Of a stretch of DNA of 64,000 nucleotides, positions 23,119 to 33,300 are shown one piece after another. The stretch comes from Catonia carolina (Eukaryota > Arthropoda > Insecta > Hemiptera > Achilidae), in NCBI GenBank assembly GCA_035578175.1, contig JAQMRL010000006.1, forward strand, positions 24,632,393 through 24,696,392. The letters are read 5' to 3'. A model generated the notes under the pieces. It saw only the letters and a program-made list of their open reading frames with translations. It was not told where the DNA came from and did not search any database. How positions within the stretch are numbered: position 1 is the first letter of the stretch; each line of letters opens with the position of its first letter. The translations under genes were made by a program, and so were the position numbers.

Positions 23119-24069
23119 TTACATCTAAATTTATTGTATTCAGATTCCATGTTTTAAAAAATCAATGAATTTTTGAATTATTTGACACTTTCCGTTTCAA
23201 AAGTGAAAATAATTAGAAATTTTGAAGATAAAGTTTTCTGGGTCTTTGACTTGTTAATAATCTTGAGAATCGTTATAGTTAAACAGTTAAATTTCTAATT
23301 TTATTGTATATACATTTCTTCTGTTAATAGTAGAATCGAGTGTTATAACACACTAGCATTAAACGAGTCAAGTGAGTTTAAAAAATAGATATAGGTTACT
23401 ACTATATATTGGTGCTTTCTAATGCATCAGTAAGATTTTTTTTCATTTACATCAGTATTTTTTAAGATTCTAAATGACCCCTATAATTGTCTTTAAAATT
23501 ATGAGAGAGTTTATATTTGGCTGTCCAATCACACACTTATACTATACAAAATTTTAAAAAACCAGACAGAAATTTGAAATTTGGTGTATGGGTTACACTT
23601 CTACGAAGATTTGATTTTTCAGAAAAAAATATAATATAAAAACTGAAAAATCCGTTGTTTCAAAACTAACCTTGTAAAAAACATGTATTAATCTTAAAAT
23701 TTTTGTATTTTTTAATTTTTTTTATTGAGCGCTTAGTTAAGCAACAATTTAGTTTACAATTTTCTGCATAAACCGTGTTTAAATTTACTTTTTCAGAGTA
23801 ACAGCTTAAAAATTAATTGTTTTACAATATATTACCAGCCATTACTAATGAGTAATTTTATTCTAACCTTATTAAAAATTATTACCTGATGAAAACTGTT
23901 CTATTGCTACAGAGATGCCTCCGCAATTTGTTTATAAAAGGGCTAACCCATAAAATAATGTCGTGTACGACACACATCAAGTACCACAGTTTCATTTGTT
24001 GGTTTGGTACAACTCCATATTTGATTCCGTATGTTCATACTATAAAGTTCAAAATAAAAGAAAGAATTG
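23119..24069. other. AT-rich DNA, nothing recognised
   Basis: No domain; short frames only. Confidence 0.35.
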
Positions 24070-24258
24070 CCGGCCGCATTGGCGAAGTTGGCAACGTGCT
24101 CTCTTCTCATCATGCGGTCTTGGGTTCGAATCCCACTCAGGCACGGCATTTTCATACATTACAAAAAATCATTTCATCATTCACAGTTACAACCCAACGT
24201 CATCGCTAATGACCACTGTAATTGATACGACGTTAAAAAAACAAAGAAAAAAAAGAAA
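24070..24258 (+). mobile_element. SINE-3 copy
   Basis: Head CCGGCCGCATTGGCGAAGTT and B box GGTTCGAATCCC, then the body with ACGTCATCGCTAATGACCAC and an A-rich tail. Confidence 0.8.
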
Positions 24259-24349
24259 GAATTGGAAAATGAAAATAAATGAAATTTTTCAATGAACGAA
24301 AACTTTAAATTAATTAAACAAAAATTTATGTTACATAAATTGAATTGAT

Positions 24350-24547
24350 TTTTTTTTTTATTTATTTAACGTCGCATCAACTGCAAGGTCACTAGCGACG
24401 ACGTTGGGGTCTAACTGTGCGTAATGAGGATGAAATGATTTTTGTAATAAAAATTCCTATGAAAATATTCCATGCCTGAGTGGGATTCGAACCCAGGACC
24501 GCATGATGAGAGGCGAGCACGTTACCAACAACTCCAATGGGGCCGGC
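24350..24547 (-). mobile_element. SINE-3 copy, opposite orientation
   Basis: Starts with poly-T and ATTTAACGTCGCATCAACTG, and ends with the inverted head CCAATGGGGCCGGCG. It is about 90 bp from the plus copy. Confidence 0.8.
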
Positions 24548-24744
24548 GAATTGATTTTGTTGAAATATATAACTATTGATGACACTGTAAATATAATTCT
24601 ACGAGTAATTACGTTAATGACTTTACTGATATAAAATATTTAAATTTTATTATATTTATTTTAATGAGCTCATTTATAAATTAAGAGTTTATAATTACGA
24701 TTTATTCTTGACTTCTTGCGATCTTCTGGTTTGCTTCTTGTCCG

Positions 24745-24822
24745 TACTTATAACATGTATTACTTATAACATGTACTTATAACATACTTATAACATGTAT
24801 TTACGTACTTATAACATGTATT
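24745..24822 (+). repeat. short tandem repeat of CTTATAACATGTA
   Basis: ACTTATAACATGTA-like units repeat about six times with small spacers, and the array runs into the 268-bp direct repeat. Confidence 0.7.
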
Positions 24823-25088
24823 GTTTACTTATAACATTGTATTCGTTTATACATATCTAATTAAACTCTTTAACAAAGCGTGAAATGTATAATCAACTTT
24901 TATATATCAAGATGTACAATAATTCGTATAGATCTTGGTAAATAAGTGAACTAAAGTATCAATTGATTATCCACAAACACAAAGGGTGTCCCAAAGAAAC
25001 TGACAGTGACGTTCGTATGAGCAGATGGCGTTAGCTGAAGGAATGAGGGCAATTTAGATCTCGAGTAACTCATTAGCTATCACTAAAG
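24821..25088 (+). repeat. 268-bp direct repeat, copy 1
   Basis: Starts TTGTTTACTTATAACATTG and ends GCTATCACTAAAG. By eye it is identical to 26035-26302, in the same orientation, 1214 bp away. It includes CAAAGGGTGTCCCAAAGAAA. Confidence 0.85.
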
Positions 25089-26034
25089 ATTCTTGGGAAT
25101 CAAATGGGGCCTTGATGCATTATTGCAATCTGTTTTATAGTATTTAACAAATTCCTTTAAATTTTCATCTGCGTACTTTAAAAGTATCAAATTGTTGCAG
25201 TTGGTTCCATAGTTTAAAAAAAACTTGATATTCTTGTATTTTCTTTTAATTTTTTGTTAATTTTGGTTCAAATTACTTATTTAAAATAAAATTATGCTTT
25301 CTTTTGTTTTCTTGCTTCAACTTTGATCAAATTTGGATAGTTGGCTTCTGAAATATTTATTTATAACTCTTTACCAATTGACTTATTAAGCTTGACCTTA
25401 GATCAACGATATTCTGAAGCATAGACTGCTATTCTACAATACAGAGTTTAGGATGAGCAGTTTGTTGCACTTGACAATTGAGAAGTTCTTGGAGGGTAAA
25501 ACTCATTAAAGTTTATAAGCATCTAACTCTTGGCCTCTTAGGTGCTTTAATGATTTCTTTAATAGAACACGAGAGAAGAAACAGAACTATTCACAAGAAC
25601 TACTTGTGTGTTACTACATATATACACATTCAAACGTTTATATAAGCACCTAGGACCAGTTCATATTGATCAGGCACGTATCACATAACCCCGGTTTTAG
25701 TTTGTGTGGTAGGAGCTACCGTAAAGGTTAAAATCATTCTCGTGGAAATTTGCTAATAATCAATTGAGAATTGGTTTCGTGGAATCAGTGTGAAAGTATT
25801 GAGATGTAACAATTAAAAACCATTTTTGAGAAAAGTTTTATCTAGCATCTATTAAGGAAGAGAAAGGAAAGTATGTACGGTTACTGATATGTGAAGACCT
25901 GTACTATTGTATTCTAATATTCATACTTTCAATTCTTACACTTCTACTTTTGCTGTCAGTTTTACTGTATTTGATTGACCACACCATTGTCATGTCTATT
26001 AACATATATAACACGTGTAAATTAACACATATAT
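25089..26034. other. spacer between identical direct repeats
   Basis: 946 bp without a gene. No primer-binding site after copy 1 and no polypurine tract before copy 2, which argues against an LTR element. Confidence 0.5.
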
Positions 26035-26302
26035 TTGTTTACTTATAACATTGTATTCGTTTATACATATCTAATTAAACTCTTTAACAAAGCGTGAAAT
26101 GTATAATCAACTTTTATATATCAAGATGTACAATAATTCGTATAGATCTTGGTAAATAAGTGAACTAAAGTATCAATTGATTATCCACAAACACAAAGGG
26201 TGTCCCAAAGAAACTGACAGTGACGTTCGTATGAGCAGATGGCGTTAGCTGAAGGAATGAGGGCAATTTAGATCTCGAGTAACTCATTAGCTATCACTAA
26301 AG
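26035..26302 (+). repeat. 268-bp direct repeat, copy 2
   Basis: Same length and sequence as copy 1; flanks differ on both sides. Confidence 0.85.
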
Positions 26303-26453
26303 TGCTCAATGAGCTAATAACGTAAAAATCCACTAATTTATCATGTTTTGTTGTTAAAGAAGTTGAACAGTACCCTTTCGATTTTAACATTATTTTATTT
26401 AATGTGAAAAGTTACATGAAGTTTTTTTTATTTTACAAGAAAAATAACAAAAT

Positions 26454-26725
26454 CTATAGCAAATTTACGAAGTGGTTAACTATTGTCGTAGTCATTTGAG
26501 GACTCATGGTTATCTTTTTCGAAGTATATTGCCCATAGTTTTGGATGCAACGGCGCATGCGTTTCTTACATTTTTTAAGGATTTCCTTGGTGTATTCTTC
26601 CAAAATGGTCTTAAAAAAACTTTGAACAGCATTTGTGATTTCATCTGTGGTCTTGAATCTCTTAACGTTTAAATGTTTTTTTGGTGTTAAAAAAGCCAAA
26701 TCTCGCATGACATATGATCAAGTCT
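26454..26725 (-). pseudogene. mariner transposase C-terminal fragment
   Basis: Minus-strand frame: LAFLTPKKHLNVKRFKTTDE and then CIQNYGQYTSKK. This matches the end of mariner-type transposases (KKHLxGKRF and CIxxxGxYxxK). Sequence upstream (PAYRLDHM) is the decayed catalytic block. No TIR was found, and the frame lacks the N-terminal and central parts. Confidence 0.7.
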
Positions 26726-26744
26726 ATAGGCTGGGTCAGGAATA

Positions 26745-27715
26745 ACTTTTTTTTGTCATCAGTCTCTCGACTGGTTTGATGCAGTTCTCCAAGCTGTTCT
26801 ATCTTGGGCAAGTCGTTTTATATCTGCATACCTGTAACATCCTACATCGTTTATTTTGCTTTATATATTCTAACCTTTGCCTTCCCCTACAATTTACTCC
26901 CTCAATATTACCCTCCATTATTGATACAACAATACCTGGATGTCTTAAGATATGCCCCACTAGCCTATCCCCTCTTCTGGTAAGTTGCTTCCATGTACTT
27001 ATTTTTTCATCCACTCGCCTAAGAACTTTAAATTACTTATTTTGTCCGCAGACCTAAACTTCAACATTTTCCTATAACACCACATTTCAAAAGCTTCTAT
27101 TCTCTTCCTTTCTACAGCCACCATCACCCATGTTTCACTCCCGTACAATGCTACACTCCAAATATAATGTTTTAAGAAATTTTTCCTAGTCTGTAAGTCA
27201 ATGTTTGTAGTCAATAAGCTGTTTTTCATGTCAAAGGTTTTTCTAGCTTGAGCAATTCTACTTCTTATATCACTTGTGCTTCTACTATCCTTTGTTACTT
27301 TACTCCCTAGATAGCAGAATTCCCCTACTTCCTGTATGTTCTAGTTGCCTACTTTTAAATTTCCCGTCTCTTCTAAACCACTCTTGCTGCTGCACAAAAC
27401 TTTCGTTTAGTTCTTATTAATTTTAATGAAGTAATCCTTTCTCATGATCTCATCCATTCCATTTAGGTTATCCTCTAGTTCTTTCTTTGTCCTCGGGTCA
27501 TACTACTATATCATCGGCGAATCTCAGCATTTTTATTGTTTCTCCTAGAATTTTTATTCCTCCGTCAAATTTTTCCTTCACTTTATTTACAACCTCCTTC
27601 TACATACAAGTTAAAAAGTAGTGGTGACAATGAACATCCTTGTCGTACACCTTTTCTTACAGCAGCCTCTTTTTCGTATCCCTTAATTCTCAAAACAGAC
27701 GTTTGAATAACATGA
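26745..27715 (-). mobile_element. LINE 3' half with RT remnant
   Basis: Minus-strand text in order: GVRQGCSLSPLLFNLYVE-like block (about 27600-27665), FADD box (about 27506-27530), then FLKHYIWSVALYGSETWVMV, KRIEAFEMWCYRKMLK and GDRLVGHILRHPGIV. Frameshifts and stops break it. The 3' end at about 26750 matches the one at 1688. Confidence 0.75.
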
Positions 27716-27774
27716 ATAACTATGTTATTTTTTCTTGCCAAGTACTGCGTAGTGGCATTTACCGTGCGTTATCG

Positions 27775-27933
27775 TGGTGGACTTATCGACGTAGCGCAAC
27801 TGGTTTCTACGCCGGGGTCACGGGTTTGATTCCCGGTCGTCTGGCAATTTTCATCACTCATTTTCATATATCATCATTCTCCACCGTCTGCATTATCAGA
27901 AATTGCAAAACAGTCAGACATAAACAAAAAAAC
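27775..27933 (+). mobile_element. SINE-2 copy
   Basis: Head TAGCGCAACTGGTTTCTACG, B box GGTTTGATTCCC, body with CACCGTCTGCATTATCAG and an A-rich end. Confidence 0.7.
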
Positions 27934-27949
27934 AACATTGTGGTGGAGG

Positions 27950-28228
27950 ACCCACATTTTCTTCAGTTCAGATCGTTTATTGCCGTTATGCTCCCTGCTG
28001 AGAGTTTCCAGCTCTGTGCAATAGGAATATTTGCTGTTTATGATTTGATTTTCGGGTACAACCGCCGCAATCTCTCGGAATCAACTCGGTTGACTCTCGT
28101 CCTTCAGAAAACGCTTTGTGTTTACGGGAAATTGTACTGGCACCCAAACAGTCTTCCCCATACGCACTTTTTACCTCGTTCACAGTATCAACAGCTGATA
28201 AACCGCGGCGAGCACAGTACACCATAAA
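27950..28228 (-). pseudogene. mariner transposase N-terminal (HTH) fragment
   Basis: Minus-strand frame from 28225: ARRGLSAVDTVNEVKSAYGE, then STISRKHKAFSEGREST, matching the HTH region of mariner-type transposases (VYGExxxSxSTVxRWxxxFxEGRES). The usual RWH is RKH here and the linker GRP is missing. No catalytic domain follows. Confidence 0.65.
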
Positions 28229-28507
28229 CCGTTATTTATTGTTTACTTAGTTCAAGACGAGTTACATGGCTGAATTTTAGTTATCTTATTTACAGTTCAA
28301 TGAAACTAAAACTATTATTTCTTATCAATTACAAATAATTTTACCCGTAAGGGGTTAAAAACAGTATTCAACCCTTTAAACCAATATTTTTAGTTTAAGT
28401 TCCAGACGAGGTAGATGGTTGAAACTTGGTGGAAGTGTCCAAATATACATATCAGATTTTAAAAATCAGAAAATGTTATTTTTGATTTATTTATAACCCT
28501 AATTTAA

Positions 28508-29076
28508 CCCTTTATGTGCCGAAACAATATTTAAAATTTTGATCTAAAGTGCCATTTAATTTGAATAAGGGTGTACAAAAAGTGCCAGCTATTATTTCGA
28601 AAACTTGCTGGTAAGCCTGCCATTGCCGACCAAAATTTCAACGTTACAGAAAAATAAAATTTCCTTAAAAATTTATTTTTATTGTGTTCATAAAAAAAAT
28701 AAATCTTTCTAACACTAAAAATATTCAAAATAGTTATTTTTAGTTTATTTAAAGTTAAATCGACAGTTCGTCCTTAGCAACTACTGTGGGTTTTGGTACC
28801 TTAACAATGGTTTTAACGTGTTAAAATTTTCAGACCCTAACCGGGAATCGAACCCGGGACCTTTCACTTTGAAGGCTAGAGCGCTCGTCACTACGCCACG
28901 GAGGTGGTTTCAAAATACATTATTCTATTAATTTTTGTTTAAAAGTTTTTTTGGAAATGTTCAGTTATCCGGACATTAGCACTTTATGCATAAGTTACGG
29001 ACGTCTGTTAAACCGGATGTTATAGCTACGTGAAAGATATCGACGTCCTTTTTTATGGACGTTGGTAATGAAAGGG
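28508..29076. mobile_element. piggyBac-like MITE, copy 1
   Basis: Flanked by TTAA (28504-28507, 29077-29080). Termini CCCTTTATGTGCC and the complement of CCCTTTCATTACC. Same structure as 35955-36533, including an internal SINE-4 at the same place. No transposase. Confidence 0.7.
28738..28907 (-). mobile_element. SINE-4 inside piggyBac-like MITE
   Basis: GGGAATCGAACCCGGGACC is the inverted B box, and GCCACGGAGGTGG the inverted head. Confidence 0.7.
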
Positions 29077-29228
29077 TTAAAAATTATTGCAATAAAACAA
29101 AATTATACCCGAGCGAAGCCGAGCCGGGCGGCTAGTAAACTAGTATATTATGGAAGTAATATTAAGAAGGTTAATATTTTGATTTCCGCCCTTTCATTTA
29201 AGACCTTTGTTCTGTGTATTTTATGATA

Positions 29229-30061
29229 CAGGGTGATTCACGAAGAGATGCAGAAACTTTGGGAGCCCATTGTACATATAAAAATAATGAAAAAAGTTTA
29301 TATAAACATGGGTCCGGAAATGCTTCGTTACCGAGTTACGGCTAGTGAAAGATTTCCCCTGGATTTCAGCTCACCAGGTGAAATGAGGTCTTCCTGAAAT
29401 TCTGGTAAGGTAGATTAAGGGGCGAATTCAATCGTTTCTTATGGTTTTTGATCTGATAAATTGAATAAAGTAGGTCCCAGAACTGTAAGTTAAATAGTTT
29501 TTGAGAAAAACATTGTCAAATGCAAATAAAAATGGAGTGAAAAAACACATTTTTTCATCTTTGTTTTTCCGGTTAATTTTACTTTGTACTGTTATGAATA
29601 AAAATTCATTTTATCAAAAATCTATTCGCTTTCTGTGTACTTTATTTACACCGGTTTCTTCAGAAAAAAATTTTCTACATGTTTTATTCAAAAATTTTAA
29701 CTGTTTTTTGGTGAAATAACAAAGTTATTCTTGCCCTAAGATGATAAAATGTGTTTTCACTCCATTTTTTGAATTTGTCACTGGTTTTCTTAAAAACTAT
29801 TTAACTTACAGTTCTGGGACCTGTTTTATTCAATTTATCAGATCAAAACCCATGAGAAATTATTAAATTCGCCCCTTAATTATCTTTCCAGAATTTCAGG
29901 AAGACCTCATTTCACCTGGTGAGCTGAAATTCGAGCGAAACTTTTGCCAGCCGTAACTCGGAAACGAAGTATTTCTGGACCCATGTTTATATAAACTTTT
30001 TTCATTATTTTTATGTACAATGAGCTCCAAAAGTTTCTGCATATCTTCGTGAATCACCCTG
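29229..30061. mobile_element. 833-bp foldback MITE, mariner-type ends
   Basis: Termini CAGGGTGATTCACGAAGA and the complement, each flanked by TA (29227-29228, 30062-30063). The inverted repeat continues inward for about 300 bp (ACATGGGTCC; TCAGCTCACCAGGTGAAATG; AGTTCTGGGACC region), so most of the element is one long stem. It ends 111 bp before the cuticle gene ATG. Confidence 0.8.
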
Positions 30062-30063
30062 TA

Positions 30064-30172
30064 TACTTTAGGCTAAGTTGTGGTTATTACTTAGTTTAGT
30101 GTGTCGTTTACCATCAGTATTTCAGAACACTTGATATCAATAAACTAAATGTTTTTTATTAATTGTTAATAG
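30064..30172 (+). promoter_or_regulatory. putative promoter and 5' UTR of the cuticle gene
   Basis: An arthropod initiator-like TCAGT lies at 30114-30118, 55-59 bases before the ATG. No clear TATA box 25-30 bp upstream. The ATG is directly preceded by AATAG, so a spliced 5' UTR ending here is also possible. Confidence 0.25.
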
Positions 30173-30301
30173 ATGAACGTAATAGCGACCCAGCTGATGT
30201 TGGTGTGTGTCTTGTTTTGTGGCAATCATGGAACTTCAGGGGGAATCATCCATAATAGTTACCACCATCATTCACACCATCTTAATGATTTACATTACCA
30301 T
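30173..30301 (+). CDS. cuticle gene exon 1 (signal peptide, His-rich linker)
   Basis: 43 codons from ATG to the donor GTAAGTATA at 30302. The signal peptide supports this ATG as the start. Confidence 0.8.
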
Positions 30302-33300
30302 GTAAGTATATCAAGCTGTTTGCAATATAATCAATTTTTAATAAGTTTGGAAATTTACAGTTTTTATGTCCATTACATGCAAGTAAATTTTTACATTAGG
30401 TAATCTCTTTAACTTGTTAATTCCAGAGCTACATGAGTTAGTTTTGTTTCTTTTCTCTTGTTGAGACAAGTAGGTAGTATTTAAAACAAAATTATTAAAA
30501 TATTTTTTTTCAAAATTATTATAATAAAAAATTTATTTTCTGTTCTGTTGCTTTTACACTTTATTCTTTGTCATTTTTTTATTTATTTACGATTTTATCT
30601 GGTGTAAATATCCATAGCTAAAGTTGTATAGGCCTACATTTTTATGTTTATGAATAAAATTATTATTTCGTAACTCTATCTAGAGGATTGAGTGGAATAG
30701 CATTGTGTTTTTATAATCAATCCAAACAGATATTTTGACCCAAGTTTTTCCATTGGCCCCTTCAATTGTAATACCAAAATATTTTGGCGGATTAGCACGG
30801 TATAAAAATATCCTTTTGCCCAAAACAGGCAGGTGGAGTTTTAAATTATTTGCACTCGTCTTTTAGTTCAGGGATATAAAATAAATTCGTCTGTATCTTA
30901 TCACATTGTCAGCCAATTATATGACTAAAGTTTTTAAGAACAGAAGAGGTACAGGAGTAATAGACACTATCGTCCAATTCACGAAAGAAAACACCTGTCT
31001 TCAAACAGCAATATCTTTTGAACCGTTGTTATATGTAAAAACAATTAGGATACCTACATCAAATTAAAGGTTATTTTATTGTTGCTTACAGGATTATATT
31101 AACATACATCGTATACATTACAAAGTACGCGCCAACAAAGTAATAGTACCTTGAAGTTGGGTATACTGGAAAAGTGGTTAAAAACAGGGTATTTTTTATG
31201 CGTAATTCGTTATATTTAATACACTATTTATTTCTGAAAATTTTAATGTATATTTTGTAACCAACAATAAAAACAAGCTTTAATATTTTGATGTATCGTA
31301 ATTGTTTTCAAATACAACGGTTCAAAAGATATTGCTGCTTGAAAACAGGTGTTTTCTTTCATGAATCGGACTTGGAGTTATCTGCTCTGAGAGTAATGAA
31401 TTCATTATACCCCCAGATCCTGTGGTGAATGAAGTGAAGGTGTAATTTGCAGGGTGGAAAGTAATATTCTCTCATGAGAATTAGGAAAATCTCGTAGATG
31501 CTTTTCGGAGGGCATACTGATAAGCATAGGCTACTTTTCCTCTCGGTGGGAAAGGCAGTTTAAGCCACCTCACTCCTCATTTTACTTAGTAAGGCCCCTA
31601 AAGGTTCAAACCAGTCTTTCAGATGATGGCCTAAACAACAACAACAAGGATCCTATCACCACAAGAATAATATTGTAAAAATTGACCCGTTATAATTCTA
31701 AAAATAAGCATTGTTTACGTAACAATCTCCTAGAAATTTATGTAATATAAAATATTAGAGTAGTTTTATTTATGTTTAAATGACTAAATTTCCAAAAATA
31801 CCTAACTTTTGTAGATTAGCTTCGTAGCTGTTTAGACCTTGTTTTTTTTCATCAACAGCTTAGTTATTAGCGACTACGGTGAATTATCTAATTTTATCGG
31901 TAGGTTTTGACTTGTAATAATTCCCAGACTCTAACCTGGTTTTGTTTTCTGCAGAAAATTGGTTTTTTCATTAGAATTGACTCATATTTAATTTTTATTA
32001 AATACATGCCACTATGCTTTGTCTATCTATGTAAAAACCTTTGTATTACTTCTTTCCATTACGTAATTTTTAATTTTTCATTAATTTTATTTTGTTTTTT
32101 TTTTTTTAATTTCAAGAAATTCACACACTAAATTAGAATCTTATGAAATATTTTTGTAGTAACATTATAAATCGAACAATATTTCATTGAAATAAAATTA
32201 GATAGTTACGCCAATAAAAAAACTATGTATAAAAATAGTAAATAATTACCTATACGTTATTTAGGTTTATTCAGAACAACAGAGTAGACACGCACAAGGA
32301 GACAAAAAGAAACAAATTCATTCAGATGAAGTTAAAAAAGTAAAAGTAATAAATTATTTACAAATTCTTAAGTGTATTATGAGAATGAAATACCAAACAA
32401 AAGATATTCTCACGAGAATTAGGAAAATCTCATAGATATGTTGTAATAAAATTAAGAAAAAAACAACAATAGGAAATAATTACAGGGTTGGTAACACTGA
32501 TAAATAGTTCTCTTATGATCTGTAAGATAATATATTAAGCAACAGTTGGTAGCTCTTGTTAGGTCATTCTAAAACAGTAATTAGTACATAATTAAAGTAT
32601 TAATGTAACAACAGGTAGATTTATAGTCTTAAATAACTGAAAATTTTTAAATAATAATTACATATAATTGGCTTACTATGAGATAAGAAACAGAACTATT
32701 TTTAGTAACCCTGGAACCAACAGATCGATTGCAATTAATTAAATACTCCATCTGCCTGTTATGGACAATTTAAGAACCCGTCTAATTTAAGAGCACGTTT
32801 TAAGATTAATTTTAAACGGCAATTTAAGTGCCCGTTATGGGCAAGCTATTTAAGAACAGAAGATTTAGAGGTAAAAGACACTAGTCAGAGTTTTCTCCTC
32901 TGAGAGTAATAAATTTCACTATACAGCCAGACCCTGCGGTGAATGAAGTAAAGATGTCATTTTCAGGGTGAAAAGTGGGTGCTTTCAGAGGGTCTGGCAT
33001 GCTGATAAGCATACTCCTTCAACTCAGTGAGGAAGGTAATAGTAAACCACCTCACTCCTCATTTATTTTTATTTTTTTACTAAGCCAAGCCTCTAGAGGT
33101 TCAAACTAGCCTTTCAGCTGTTGACCTAAACCACAACAGCTGAAAATTATTCACTTTTATCAATTTTGATCGTGTTTTGATCAAAATTAATATCATAGTG
33201 TAGTGATCTCAACAATTAATTTATTTTGTTTTTGAAATGCGCAATATTTTAGAGTTCAAAATGTTGCTAGCATAGTATGACCGTAGTTTGTTTACATTTG

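Larger units (their letters stand above)
28235..29135 (+). mobile_element. candidate Helitron 3' region
   Basis: The segment ends at 29132-29135 in CTAG followed by T, right after the GC-rich hairpin-like CGAGCGAAGCCGAGCCGGGC. This form is typical of insect Helitron 3' termini. The 5' TC end is not located. A piggyBac-like MITE sits inside it. Confidence 0.35.

Noticed and set aside
24821..26302. LTR retrotransposon bounded by the 268-bp repeats
   Set aside because: No TG...CA ends, primer-binding site, polypurine tract, target duplication or coding interior.
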